In this document: positions 1 through 8,022 of the stretch, piece after piece | How the letters are laid out: each line of letters opens with the position of its first letter | Position numbering within the stretch: the stretch's first letter is position 1 | Source of the DNA: Salinisphaera sp052044135 | GTDB lineage: Bacteria > Pseudomonadota > Gammaproteobacteria > Nevskiales > Salinisphaeraceae | Direction of reading: 5' to 3' | Assembly: GCF_052044135.1 (NCBI RefSeq) | Contig: NZ_JBQDYF010000001.1 | Span: forward strand, 310,001 to 374,000 | DNA length: 64,000 nucleotides | The notes under the pieces: generated by a model | The model's input: the letters and a program-made list of their open reading frames with translations, nothing else | Told to the model about the DNA's origin: nothing | The model's database searches: none | Position numbers and translations under genes: made by a program

Positions 1-62
1 ATGAGGCAGCGAAGATCCTCGAAGCGATACGCGACCCCGTCGATCACATGTCTGTAAGCCAT
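1..62 (-). CDS. eutB: Ethanolamine ammonia-lyase large subunit, N-terminal fragment (runs off the left edge)
   Basis: Only the first twenty codons are inside the window. They start at an ATG (62..60) four bases after the permease stop and read MAYRHVIDGVAYRFEDLRCL. The stretch GVAYRFEDLR matches the conserved opening of EutB as I remember it in pseudomonads (WRFDDLR). EutB is the large subunit of the adenosylcobalamin-dependent lyase that splits ethanolamine into acetaldehyde and ammonia in the cytoplasm. Placement directly behind an ethanolamine permease supports the call, because the order permease-eutB-eutC is usual in pseudomonads. The piece is too short for certainty; the sequence beyond the left edge would decide it. 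Confidence 0.7.
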   Translation of the reverse strand, partial: MAYRHVIDGVAYRFEDLRCL

Positions 63-66
63 GGCG

Positions 67-1434
67 TCAGTCCACGTCTCCACGAGCCAGGGCCGCTTCC
101 ATGGCCGGGACCTCCGGGGATACCTCGAGGCCCTGACCCTGACGCTGGCGCCGGGTCGCCAGGTAATAGACCAGCGCGACAGCGAACAGCACGAGGAATA
201 TAGCCGCGATGGCCAGGTTGTAATACACCATGGCAGCCAGGCTCAGGATGCCGAGGCCGAGAGCGACCGCGGGGAAGATCGGGTAGAACGGCACTTTGTA
301 TGGACGATGCAGTTCCGGCGCCTTCACCCGCAGGACGAACAGACTGATCATGCTCACGATGTACATGACCACCGCGCCGATGGCGGCCATGGTGATCAAC
401 TGATTGGTCTTGCCTGAAAATAGGGCAATGATGCCGATAGCCCCGCCGGTGATCAGTGCCCAGTGCGGCGTCTGGTATTTCGGATGAATCCGGGCCAGCG
501 CCTTCGGCAGATAGCCGGCGCGTGCCAGGGCGAACATCTGGCGCGAGTAGCCGATGATGATGCCGTGGAACGAGGCGATCAGGCCGAACAAGCCGATGCC
601 GACCAGCATATGGACCCAGCCGCTGTCCTTGCCGACCGCCATCGCCATGGCCTCGGGCAGCGGATAGTCCTTGTCGCTCAGTTGATGCCAGTCGCCCACG
701 CCGCCGGCAATGAACATGACCCCGAGCGCGAGCGCAACCAGAGTGGCGATGGCCGCGATGAAGCCGCGCGGAATGGTGCGTTTCGGTTCGCGGGCCTCTT
801 CGGCGGCCATGGCCACGCCTTCAATGGCGAGGTAGAACCAGATGGCGAACGGAATGGCCGCGAAAATGCCGCCGATGCCGTTCGGCATCGGATCCCTCAT
901 GAAGTTATCAGCGGAAAAATGCGGACCCACCACGCCCATGAAGATCATGAGCTCGCAGATCGCCACGATGGTCACGAACAGTTCGAAGATGGCAGCTTGC
1001 TTCACGCCCAACAGGTTGATGCCCACGAAAACGAGATATGCGCCAATGGCGACGGTCATTACCGGAATCTGCGGAAACAGGAAATGGACGTAGCCGCCCA
1101 GGGCATAGGCGATGGCCGGCGGCGCGAAGACAAATTCAACCAGCGTGGCGTAACCGGCGATCAGGCCGCCGAACGGCCCCAGGGCCCGGTGCGCAAAGGC
1201 AAACGGGCCGCCCGCGTGTGGAATCGCTGTACTCAGCTCGGCAAAGCTGAACACGAAGGTGGTGTACAGCGCCGTGATCAACAGGGTGGCGATCAGAAAG
1301 CCGATCGTGCCGGCTTCGCCCCAGCCGTAGTTCCAGCCAAAATATTCGCCGGAAATGACCAGCCCGACCCCAATGCCCCAAAGGTGCCAGGACCCCAATG
1401 CTCGGCGCAGACCAGGTCCGGATTCTGTAGTCAT
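67..1434 (-). CDS. eat: Ethanolamine permease, APC superfamily
   Basis: A 455-residue inner-membrane amine/amino-acid permease of the APC superfamily with about twelve hydrophobic segments. The N-terminal run LWGIGVGLVISGEYFGWNYGW contains the glycine-rich first helix typical of this superfamily and closely resembles the ethanolamine permease subfamily. It should import ethanolamine by ion-coupled or exchange transport. The length is normal for the family. The gene is followed after four bases by eutB, so importer and ammonia-lyase are almost certainly cotranscribed. A sigma-54 type promoter lies about 80 bases upstream of the ATG, so expression probably depends on RpoN and an enhancer-binding activator, as known for the Pseudomonas eat-eutBC genes. 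Confidence 0.88.
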   Translation of the reverse strand: MTTESGPGLRRALGSWHLWGIGVGLVISGEYFGWNYGWGEAGTIGFLIATLLITALYTTFVFSFAELSTAIPHAGGPFAFAHRALGPFGGLIAGYATLVEFVFAPPAIAYALGGYVHFLFPQIPVMTVAIGAYLVFVGINLLGVKQAAIFELFVTIVAICELMIFMGVVGPHFSADNFMRDPMPNGIGGIFAAIPFAIWFYLAIEGVAMAAEEAREPKRTIPRGFIAAIATLVALALGVMFIAGGVGDWHQLSDKDYPLPEAMAMAVGKDSGWVHMLVGIGLFGLIASFHGIIIGYSRQMFALARAGYLPKALARIHPKYQTPHWALITGGAIGIIALFSGKTNQLITMAAIGAVVMYIVSMISLFVLRVKAPELHRPYKVPFYPIFPAVALGLGILSLAAMVYYNLAIAAIFLVLFAVALVYYLATRRQRQGQGLEVSPEVPAMEAALARGDVD

Positions 1435-1513
1435 AGCTCACGCTCGCAGATGCAGAAGATGTCGTGTCGGGTTGGCTTGACGAGCAGAACGCCCGTACCG
1501 CGTTGGTAAAATA

Positions 1514-1529
1514 AGCAAACGCCATGCCA
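1514..1529 (-). promoter_or_regulatory. Sigma-54 (RpoN) promoter for the ethanolamine operon
   Basis: Read on the minus strand the sequence is TGGCATGGCGTTTGCT. The sigma-54 consensus is TGGCACG-N4-TTGCW; only one of the twelve defined positions differs (T for C). The GG and GC doublets are spaced exactly as required for -24/-12 elements. The predicted transcript starts near 1502, giving a leader of about 70 nt before the permease ATG at 1434. A run of A and T at 1538-1568 upstream could serve as a bend or IHF region, but no clear IHF consensus is seen. Confidence 0.75.
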
Positions 1530-1636
1530 TTGGTGCGTTAGCCAATGAAAATAAAGCAAAAAAAATGTTGCACGCCTGATGCATAGCCGGGTATGGGTTG
1601 GTTTATGCTTCCGTTCGGTGCGTGCTGAATGGCAGG

Positions 1637-1651
1637 GCACCAAGCCGGTGC
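1637..1651. promoter_or_regulatory. Inverted repeat, candidate enhancer (UAS) for the sigma-54 activator
   Basis: GCACC-AAGCC-GGTGC is a perfect inverted repeat with five-base arms about 110 bp upstream of the -24 element, a typical place for an enhancer-binding protein site. A further GGTGC occurs at 1617-1621. The arms are short and GC-rich, so chance is possible. Confidence 0.3.
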
Positions 1652-2069
1652 GAAGCGCGTGGCCATAGGCAAAGTGGGCGTTCGCGATTGCCGAGCTGTT
1701 CGCAGCCCGGTCGGCAAGCCCACAGCCGATAGGTCCGGACGGTAGAAACGGCGATCGCGGCGCGGCCGGATCAGGGGCGGCAACGACCCATAGCCGGCCG
1801 TGCGTGTCCATAGGCGCCGCCGCTCTGCGGGACGATGGCCCCGAAGCATCGGGTCTACCGGCTACCGCCGCGCTCGGATCCGGCGGCGTGCGATGACGTT
1901 TGAGCGGCCTATCGTGTAAGCCGAGGCCGGCCTGAGCTCATCGCCTGCCTGGGCGTGGCCGCCGGTTTTGCCGTTGGGTGAGTTGGGCGGGCGGTTGGCA
2001 TCGTTGTGGTTCGCGTCGAGCGGCGGGTGTACGCTTGCCGCGCGAAATCGGCCAACGTTCGAGGATGCC

Positions 2070-2504
2070 GTGAAAGACGTGATCATGCGTGTCTACGATG
2101 TCGCCATCGATGTGGTGGTCATCGGCCTGGTATTGGTCATGCTGGTGACATTGGGGTTTGCCTTTTTCGATGTGACGGCGGGGCTGTTCCGGCTGTTGCC
2201 GACCATGAAGACAGCCGAGCTCGATGCCGCCGACTTTCGCGATCTGGTATCGAGCGTGCTCGACGTATTCGTGATCATCGAGCTGTTCAGTACATTCGTT
2301 CAGTATGTGAAGGTGCGGCGCATTCGACTGTCGATGTTGATCGACGTAACGGCCGTGTTCATTTTGCGCGATATGCTCGTTACGCTGTACGGCAAGACCT
2401 TCGATACTTCGCATCTGCTGGTACTCGCCCTGTTGCTCATCGTGCTGGTCATTGCCCGCAGCATTACCGGGTTCTTCCCGCCCAGGCCGCGCGATCATTC
2501 CTGA
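2070..2504 (+). CDS. PsiE-family membrane protein (phosphate-starvation-inducible E-like)
   Basis: About 144 residues with four hydrophobic segments: DVVVIGLVLVMLVTLGFAFF near the start, VLDVFVIIELFSTFVQY, SMLIDVTAVFILRDMLVTLY, and LLVLALLLIVLVIARSI at the C-terminus. This arrangement, with the ELF...Y.K..RIR.S.LI core, is that of the PsiE family (PF06146), small inner-membrane proteins of unknown biochemical role. I chose the GTG at 2070 because GAGGA lies at 2061-2065. An upstream in-frame ATG at 1968 would add 34 residues that are not family-like. No Pho box was recognised. Confidence 0.75.
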   Translation: MKDVIMRVYDVAIDVVVIGLVLVMLVTLGFAFFDVTAGLFRLLPTMKTAELDAADFRDLVSSVLDVFVIIELFSTFVQYVKVRRIRLSMLIDVTAVFILRDMLVTLYGKTFDTSHLLVLALLLIVLVIARSITGFFPPRPRDHS

Positions 2505-2991
2505 GCGGATTGCCGGCGCTTCGGCGGCGATGCAGCGTTGCCGAAGGCTGAGGGTCTTTTGCCATTCATGCCGGCTGTCGGCCCATCCGGGCCGGACGAT
2601 TGCAATGCCGTGATCACCGTCGCGCCCCGGTCGGCGCGCAATCGGCCCTGTTCATCAGTATGCGAGCGCTCGGGGTCACGTGGATCGGCGTCTGCGCGGA
2701 TTGTCGCGGCTGTCGTGCAAAAGGCGAAGAGCGTGGTTCATCGTTCGCTTCGGACGAGGCGGAGCACGGGCGCGCGTCGTTGCTGGGTGGCCGATGCGTG
2801 AGCTCGCCTTGGGCCGGGCTTCGGTGTGCTCGCGCGTGATGGCGGTGCGTGCGATGGGGGCCGCGCGGTTGCCGGCGAATGCGGCGCGCCTGCGTTCAAG
2901 CTCGGCCCGCATCGGCCGATAATCCCGGAACGGACCGCGTCATCCGGAATTCCTGACGGGGCGCGACGCCGGCCTGAGAAAGGGGCGGGGG
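2505..2991. other. Intergenic region between the PsiE-like and diguanylate cyclase genes
   Basis: About 490 bases. The only structure I can support is the dehydrogenase gene relic at 2551-2672. The rest (2673-2991) is GC-rich; overlapping open frames on both strands give Arg/Ala-rich translations without family resemblance. The GAAAGGGGCGGGGG run just before 2992 provides the ribosome-binding site for the cyclase gene. Confidence 0.5.
2551..2672 (-). pseudogene. Decayed copy of the 3' end of a zinc alcohol dehydrogenase gene
   Basis: Positions 2581-2630 align without gaps to 4071-4120, the 3' end and downstream flank of the intact dehydrogenase gene; by eye 40 of 50 bases are identical. Weaker similarity continues to both sides, including TGTTCATCAG. 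On the minus strand the fragment still encodes GATVIT, the tail of the intact protein, but the codon for the stop is lost and the frame upstream is shifted. It looks like the remnant of a second dehydrogenase gene or of a duplication. A shared terminator-like repeat (GGCCC-N4-GGGCC) is an alternative for part of the match. Confidence 0.4.
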
Positions 2992-3975
2992 ATGGAGCGA
3001 CAACATACATGGGGCACGGGCCGCTCCCCGCGGCGGCTTTTTCTGGGTCTGCTCGGCCTGTTCGTGTTGGCCGAGTGCGGCGTCTGGCAGTTACTGCGGC
3101 CGGCGCGCGGTTGGCCGTGGGCGCTGATCCGGAATATCGACGTTCAAAATCGACATGCAATTGCGATCGTGTTGCTGGGCGTCACGTTCATCACCGCGCT
3201 GGTGGTGCTTGTGCAATGTATCGCTCGACCATTGCGCCAGCTGGCTGATCATGTGGCTGAGGTAAGTGAACGCTCGCTCGCGGATGCGCCGCAAATCCCA
3301 TGCGAGCGCCGCAGCGACATCGAAGGGATTCGAGCCAGTATCGATCGCCTCGTCGCGACGCTGGAGCAGCATCACGAGGACCTGTTGCAGCAAACGCTCA
3401 ACGATCCGTTGACCGGGCTTGGCAACCGCCGCCTGCTCGAGCAACGTCTCGAAACGCTGTTGCCACTGGGTCACCGGCTTCACGCCTCGATTTCGGCAAT
3501 GATGATCGATGTCGACCATTTCAAAGCGTATAACGACTATTATGGTCACCCGGCCGGCGATGCGTGCCTGATCGAAATCGCCAATGTTCTGCGCGATACC
3601 TTTCGCCGCGATACCGATGTGATTATCCGCTTCGGTGGTGAAGAATTTCTGGTCGTGCTGGTGAACGTCAGTGGCGAGGATGCGGTCGGCTTGGCCGAAG
3701 CCATGCGCTCGATGTTGCAACTCGTGGGCCTGCCGCACGAAAAATCCGAGACGGCCGCAACGGTGACCGTCAGTATCGGCGTAGCCACAGCGGCTTCCGG
3801 TCTGGTGATGGGGCTGGATACGCTGATCGCCTGTGCCGATGAGTGCCTATATCACTGCAAGGCCGAGGGTCGTAATCGAAGTATGCATCGATTCGTCGAC
3901 GATGCGCGCGCCATGGGCGATTCGATCGACCTGGTGCGCGGCCGGACGGAAAAACTGTTCCGGGTGTCGGCTTGA
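2992..3975 (+). CDS. Membrane-anchored diguanylate cyclase (GGDEF)
   Basis: A 327-residue protein with two transmembrane segments (about 15-35 and 57-76) bounding a very short periplasmic loop, then a HAMP-like linker and a C-terminal GGDEF domain. The signature is GGEEF at 215-219 and the domain opening NDPLTGLGNRR is intact, so it should make cyclic di-GMP from two GTP. An RxxD inhibitory site (R206-D209, RDTD) lies five residues before the signature, so feedback inhibition by c-di-GMP is expected. With so little periplasmic sequence the sensed signal may be membrane-related. It stands alone and has no phosphodiesterase neighbour. Confidence 0.92.
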   Translation: MERQHTWGTGRSPRRLFLGLLGLFVLAECGVWQLLRPARGWPWALIRNIDVQNRHAIAIVLLGVTFITALVVLVQCIARPLRQLADHVAEVSERSLADAPQIPCERRSDIEGIRASIDRLVATLEQHHEDLLQQTLNDPLTGLGNRRLLEQRLETLLPLGHRLHASISAMMIDVDHFKAYNDYYGHPAGDACLIEIANVLRDTFRRDTDVIIRFGGEEFLVVLVNVSGEDAVGLAEAMRSMLQLVGLPHEKSETAATVTVSIGVATAASGLVMGLDTLIACADECLYHCKAEGRNRSMHRFVDDARAMGDSIDLVRGRTEKLFRVSA

Positions 3976-4089
3976 GCGCGACATCCCGGGGCCGAGCTCG
4001 TGGCTATGCATGGCCATGCATTGAGGTTGCTCGCGAGAGCGTCCGTTTTTCGATGGGCATCCCGGGTTTGGCCCATACGGGCCGGACGA

Positions 4090-5130
4090 TCAGAATGATG
4101 TAATGACCGTCGCGCCCACGCCGGCAAAGTCGTTCATGTTCATCAGCGCGTCGCAGGCGTCTTCCAGCGCAATCCGCTGACCGATGATCCGGCCCGGCGC
4201 GAGCTTGCCGCGGCCTACCATGTCGAGCATGGCGCTGTAACGATGTGCCTGCATGCCATGACTGCCAAGCAGCTCGATTTCCTGCGCCACGATTCTGTCC
4301 ATGGGGACGGGCGGTCGACTGTGTTCGCCCAGCATCAGTCCAATCTGGACGTGCCGGCCGCGGCGGCGAAGGCTCATGATGGAATTGAAGCAAGTGGCCG
4401 GATGCCCGAGGGCGTCGAGCGAGACATGAGCGCCGCCCTGCGTGATCCCGGTGATCGCGTCGACCACGTCAACGCATTCGCTGGCGTTGATGGTTGCTAC
4501 GGCGCCGAGGGATCGGGCGAGCTCCAGCTTGTCGTCGGCGATATCCACGGCAACAACGTTCGCGCCGAGCGCGTTGGCGATCATGAGCGCGGACAGGCCG
4601 ACGCCGCCGCAGCCATGCACGGTGACCCATTGGCCGCCGGATACGCGGCCCTGATCGACCACGGCACGAAAGGCCGTGGCGAAGCGGCATCCGAGGCTGG
4701 CTGCCGTGGCGAAGTCCATGTCGTCGGGGAGGGCGACCAGGTTGAGATCGGCGTGGTGGAGGCTGGTGTATTCGGCGTATGAGCCCCAGTGGGTGAAGCC
4801 CGGCTGGAATTGATCATGGCAGACTTGTTGCTGGCCCGCCCGGCACTCGTCGCAGGCCCCGCAGCCGCCCACGAAAGGGACGGTGATCCGGTCGCCGGCC
4901 TGCCAGCGTGACACGTCCTTGCCCATGGCCACGACCGTGCCGGCCAGCTCGTGGCCCGGGACATGGGGCAGCGTGATGTCGGGGTCGTGGCCCATCCAGG
5001 CGTGCCAGTCGCTGCGGCAGAGCCCGGAGGCCTCAACCTGGACAACCACGCCATGCGGCTCGGGCTCCGGGGTCGGCACCTGCTGAATCTGCGGCGGCGC
5101 CTGGAACGATTCGAATACGACGGCTTTCAT
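4090..5130 (-). CDS. Zinc-dependent alcohol dehydrogenase (MDR superfamily)
   Basis: A 346-residue medium-chain dehydrogenase. The N-terminal GroES-like domain carries the catalytic zinc region (ASGLCRSDWHAW, then GHELAGTV) and a structural zinc loop (GGCGACDECRAGQQQVC). The Rossmann part contains HGCGGVGLSALMIA for NAD(P) binding. It should oxidise an alcohol or reduce an aldehyde with NAD(P) in the cytoplasm; the substrate cannot be read from the sequence. The gene is convergent with the diguanylate cyclase gene. Its 3' end has a decayed counterpart at about 2.6 kb. The hairpin GGCCC-N4-GGGCC directly after the stop could help termination but has no U tract. Confidence 0.88.
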   Translation of the reverse strand: MKAVVFESFQAPPQIQQVPTPEPEPHGVVVQVEASGLCRSDWHAWMGHDPDITLPHVPGHELAGTVVAMGKDVSRWQAGDRITVPFVGGCGACDECRAGQQQVCHDQFQPGFTHWGSYAEYTSLHHADLNLVALPDDMDFATAASLGCRFATAFRAVVDQGRVSGGQWVTVHGCGGVGLSALMIANALGANVVAVDIADDKLELARSLGAVATINASECVDVVDAITGITQGGAHVSLDALGHPATCFNSIMSLRRRGRHVQIGLMLGEHSRPPVPMDRIVAQEIELLGSHGMQAHRYSAMLDMVGRGKLAPGRIIGQRIALEDACDALMNMNDFAGVGATVITSF

Positions 5131-5235
5131 GACAGGGGGTCCAGCTTGGGGCGCTTGCCCGAGCGATGATACGCGTGGCGGGCGGCCGGCGCTTCGAGAG
5201 CCGGGCCGCGCGATGCGCGGCGCGCGAGCGTGTTC

Positions 5236-5249
5236 TTACGGTTTCGTAA
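5236..5249. promoter_or_regulatory. Palindromic operator TTACG-GTTT-CGTAA
   Basis: A perfect five-base inverted repeat with a four-base centre, about 115 bases upstream of the PepSY gene that heads the two-component operon. A nearly identical palindrome (TTACG-GTAA-CGTAA) lies upstream of the BamA/TamA-like outer-membrane protein gene at 57174-57187. Twelve of fourteen positions match. A likely reader is the OmpR-type regulator encoded two genes downstream, but that is inference. Confidence 0.45.
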
Positions 5250-5362
5250 AGTTGCGGCAAACGCCCCGCAAGCCCGGGCCTGCGAGTCTGTAGATCACCC
5301 GCAGGGCGGGTTTCGGGCCCACGACGAGTCCCGAGGATTGTTATGTTCTTCAGGAGAAAACG

Positions 5363-5761
5363 ATGCGTTTTAAAGCTTTTACGATTGCAATGACCGCGCT
5401 GGCCGTCGTCGGCGGCATTTCGACTGCCGCCTACGCAGGCACCGGCACGCCGGATGGCGCCAAGTTAACCATGCAGCAAGCCCGGTCCGAGGCGCTGAAC
5501 CAGGTGCATGGAACGATCAAGAGCGCCGAGCTGGAAAAGGAAGGCGGCGGTTCGGGCTTGCGTTACTCGTTCGATGTACAGACCAGGCACGGGATTCGCG
5601 AGGTCGGCATCGATGCCGTTTCCGGCAAGGTGCTCGAAAACAGTAGCGAAAGTGCGCATACCGAGGCACAGGAGGCCCGGAGCGAGCACGAGCAGTCGTC
5701 GAATTCGCACGCCGGCGAAACCGAAGACCACGATCAGGACCGAAACGGCGCAGACGATTAG
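5363..5761 (+). CDS. Periplasmic PepSY-domain protein
   Basis: A 132-residue secreted protein. Residues 1-25 form a signal peptide ending AAYAG, followed by one PepSY domain (about 35-92, LTMQQARSEALNQVHGTIKSAE) and an acidic, disordered tail rich in E, H, D and S. The start has a good ribosome-binding site (AGGAG at 5352-5356). PepSY proteins of this size often sit beside OmpR/QseC-type two-component systems and may damp or inform the sensor; here the regulator gene starts 76 bases downstream. The acidic His-containing tail could bind metal cations, which is only a suggestion. Confidence 0.85.
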   Translation: MRFKAFTIAMTALAVVGGISTAAYAGTGTPDGAKLTMQQARSEALNQVHGTIKSAELEKEGGGSGLRYSFDVQTRHGIREVGIDAVSGKVLENSSESAHTEAQEARSEHEQSSNSHAGETEDHDQDRNGADD

Positions 5762-5837
5762 GATAGGGCCAGCGGTCGGCAGGCGGGCGTGCCCCGTCTG
5801 CCGCCCTCAGTCCGACGGAAAACGAGTAGGCCACGGC

Positions 5838-6521
5838 GTGCGCAAGATTCTGCTGATTGAAGATGATCCGGAGACCGCCGACTATGTAGCGCGCGGTTTG
5901 CGCGAACTGGGGCACACCGTCGATATCGCGCGCGATGGCGCCGAAGGCCTGTTTTTCGCGACGGAAGAAAGCGGCTATGCGTTGCTGATTGTGGATCGCA
6001 TGCTGCCCCGGCTGGATGGTCTGGCCATCGTGAAAACCATGCGCGATGCGGGTTTGAAGACGCCAGTGCTGTTTCTGACCACGATGGGCGGTATCGATGA
6101 TCGAGTCGAGGGGCTGGAGGCCGGCGGCGACGATTACCTCACCAAGCCCTTTGCCTTTGCTGAATTGGCCGCGCGGGTACAGGCGCTGGCTCGGCGCCCA
6201 CCTTTGCAGAGCGAGGCAACGATACTGCAGGTTGCCGATCTGACCATGGATATCGTCAAAAGACGCGTGTGGCGGGGCAACCAGGCCATCGAGCTTCAGC
6301 CGCGGGAGTTCCGCCTGCTCGAATATCTCATGCGCCACGCCGGCGAGGTGGTCACTCGAACCATGCTGCTCGAACACGTGTGGGACTTCCACTTCGAGCC
6401 CAGGACGAGCGTTGTCGAAACGCATATCAGCCGCCTGCGCGCCAAGATCGATCGCGGTTTTGAAACACCCTTGCTGCACACGGTGCGGGGCGCCGGTTAC
6501 TCGATCCATGCCGCTGCCTAA
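5838..6521 (+). CDS. OmpR-family response regulator
   Basis: A 227-residue regulator starting at GTG 5838 (MRKILLIEDD); longer in-frame starts would only add sequence overlapping the PepSY gene in another frame. The receiver domain has the acidic pair E8-D9-D10, the phospho-acceptor D53 (IVDRMLP) and the switch lysine in YLTKPF. A C-terminal winged-helix DNA-binding domain follows (LQPREFRLLEYLMRH ... TVRGAGYSI). It is cotranscribed with the PepSY gene and overlaps the kinase gene by 14 bases. It probably binds the TTACG-N4-CGTAA palindrome upstream of its operon, but this is unproved. Confidence 0.93.
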   Translation: MRKILLIEDDPETADYVARGLRELGHTVDIARDGAEGLFFATEESGYALLIVDRMLPRLDGLAIVKTMRDAGLKTPVLFLTTMGGIDDRVEGLEAGGDDYLTKPFAFAELAARVQALARRPPLQSEATILQVADLTMDIVKRRVWRGNQAIELQPREFRLLEYLMRHAGEVVTRTMLLEHVWDFHFEPRTSVVETHISRLRAKIDRGFETPLLHTVRGAGYSIHAAA

Positions 6522-7887
6522 CCTGTTTCGCAGCCGGGCTTTCCGTAACGGCCTGGCCTACGCCGGGTTGTTCACCTTCAGCGCCGTCATCCTGTTTGCC
6601 GTGGTGTATTGGCAGACGGCGGGCTACATGAAAAGCCAGATACACGCGACCATCGCCCACGAAACACATAGCCTTACCCGGGAATACGACGCCGGTGGGC
6701 TGGCCGAGCTGAAAAACGCGATCAACGATCGTCTCGAATCGGGGAACAGCGACAATCATTATGTTCTGGTCGCGCACGGGGCGCGCCTTGCCGGCGATCT
6801 TCCCGCAACAGCGGCGGCTGTCGGCTGGTCTGACGCGTATCGCCCGATCCATAACGTTTCCGCCGCCCGCGACCGGCCGGACAGCGGGCGTGTGCCCATC
6901 ATTCGCCATGGCACCCGGCTGCCCGATGGGGCCGTCCTGGTGGTGGCTCGGGATGCCCGGCAATTGGCCGCACTACGGGCGCGCCTGGTGTATGCCGTGC
7001 TCTGGGGGTTGCTTGTCGTGTTGCTGCTCGGCGCCGCCGGCGGGGCGCTGATGGGGCGGGCGGCGCTGCGCCGCGTCGAGAATATCAATCGGGTCGCAAG
7101 CCGGATCAGCGACGGCGATCTGTCGCAACGCGTGCCCGACAGTGGGCGCGGCGACGAATTCGACCATCTGGCACGGCATCTCAACCGGATGCTCGATCAG
7201 ATCGAACGCCTGATGCACAGCATGCGCCAGGTGAGCAGCGATATCGCGCATGACCTGCGCACGCCGCTCGGCCGGTTGCGTCAGGGGCTGGATACGGCCC
7301 GCGTGCAGGCCCATTCGGTGGATGATTACCAGCGCGCCGTCGATCGGGCCATTGTGCAAACCGATCAGATTCTCGAGACGTTTTCCGCGTTGCTGCGTAT
7401 TGCGCAGATCGAGTCCGGCAGCCGGCGCGCACGCTTCACGCGTTTTGACCTGTCGGCGCTGGCGGATACGCTCGCAGAGACCTACACCGTGGTGGCCGAA
7501 GAGACGGGCCATGTCCTTGCCGCCGAAATCGAGCCGGCTGTGGCCGTCCGCGGCGACCGCGAACTGGTGACACAAGCGCTGGCGAATCTGATCGAAAACG
7601 CGATCACGCATACGCCGCCCGGCTCCCATATCGATATCCGGCTGCGAACGAGCCAGGGCAGTGCTGTGGTCTGTATTGCCGACAACGGGCCCGGTATTCC
7701 TTCCGAGGCCATCGATAAGGTGACACAGCGGTTCTACCGGCTCGAAGCGAGCCGTACCACACCCGGCAGTGGTCTGGGTTTGAGTATGGCCGCGGCGGTG
7801 GTCGATCTCCACGATGCCGTCCTGAGACTCGAGGATAATGCGCCGGGGTTGATTGTCTCGTTCCGTCTGCCGTTGGCGGATTATTAA
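6508..7887 (+). CDS. Two-component sensor histidine kinase
   Basis: A 459-residue membrane kinase starting at ATG 6508, inside the end of the regulator gene. Transmembrane helices lie at about 16-37 and 160-182 around a periplasmic sensor region of about 120 residues. HAMP follows, then HisKA with H248 (SSDIAHDLRTPLG), and an HATPase domain with the N box NLIENAITHT, the G1 box DNGPGIP and the G2 box GSGLGLSMA. All residues needed for autophosphorylation are present. It should phosphorylate the adjacent OmpR-type regulator. The stimulus is unknown; the PepSY gene in the operon suggests envelope or cation sensing. Confidence 0.92.
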   Translation: MPLPNLFRSRAFRNGLAYAGLFTFSAVILFAVVYWQTAGYMKSQIHATIAHETHSLTREYDAGGLAELKNAINDRLESGNSDNHYVLVAHGARLAGDLPATAAAVGWSDAYRPIHNVSAARDRPDSGRVPIIRHGTRLPDGAVLVVARDARQLAALRARLVYAVLWGLLVVLLLGAAGGALMGRAALRRVENINRVASRISDGDLSQRVPDSGRGDEFDHLARHLNRMLDQIERLMHSMRQVSSDIAHDLRTPLGRLRQGLDTARVQAHSVDDYQRAVDRAIVQTDQILETFSALLRIAQIESGSRRARFTRFDLSALADTLAETYTVVAEETGHVLAAEIEPAVAVRGDRELVTQALANLIENAITHTPPGSHIDIRLRTSQGSAVVCIADNGPGIPSEAIDKVTQRFYRLEASRTTPGSGLGLSMAAAVVDLHDAVLRLEDNAPGLIVSFRLPLADY

Positions 7888-7896
7888 TCCGGCATC

Positions 7897-7924
7897 AAAA
7901 CAGCTGACTTCATCAGCTGTTTTT
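7897..7924 (+). terminator. Rho-independent terminator after the two-component operon
   Basis: AAAACAGCTG and CAGCTGTTTT form a ten-base-pair stem with a seven-base loop and end in five T, ten bases after the kinase stop codon. This marks the end of the PepSY-regulator-kinase operon. Confidence 0.9.
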
Positions 7925-8022
7925 AACGCCTTCAAAAATAAAAGCCGGCGCCTGTCCGTCTTTTGTTTTCAAAGGCTTCGCGGCCGATGGCCGCGGCGAG
8001 CATGCGGTCGCATACGCGCGCT

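Larger units (their letters stand above)
1435..2069. other. Intergenic region between the ethanolamine permease and the PsiE-like gene
   Basis: About 635 bases without a supported gene. The part nearest the permease holds the sigma-54 promoter (1514-1529), an AT-rich tract (about 1538-1568) and the candidate enhancer repeat (1637-1651). From 1660 to 2060 the DNA is GC-rich. The open frames there overlap each other on both strands and have low-complexity, Arg/Pro/Ala-rich translations, so I do not call them genes. Confidence 0.6.

Noticed and set aside
463..1509. Long open frame antisense to the ethanolamine permease
   Set aside because: It is the shadow of a GC-rich gene; the translation is rich in His, Asp, Arg and Gly without family resemblance, while the opposite strand encodes a clear permease.
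1431..1849. Small minus-strand frames upstream of the ethanolamine permease
   Set aside because: They overlap each other and the sigma-54 promoter, have no ribosome-binding site, and their translations are not protein-like.
2676..3160. Overlapping frames between the PsiE-like and cyclase genes
   Set aside because: Both strands are open because of GC content; Arg/Ala/Pro-rich translations with no family resemblance.
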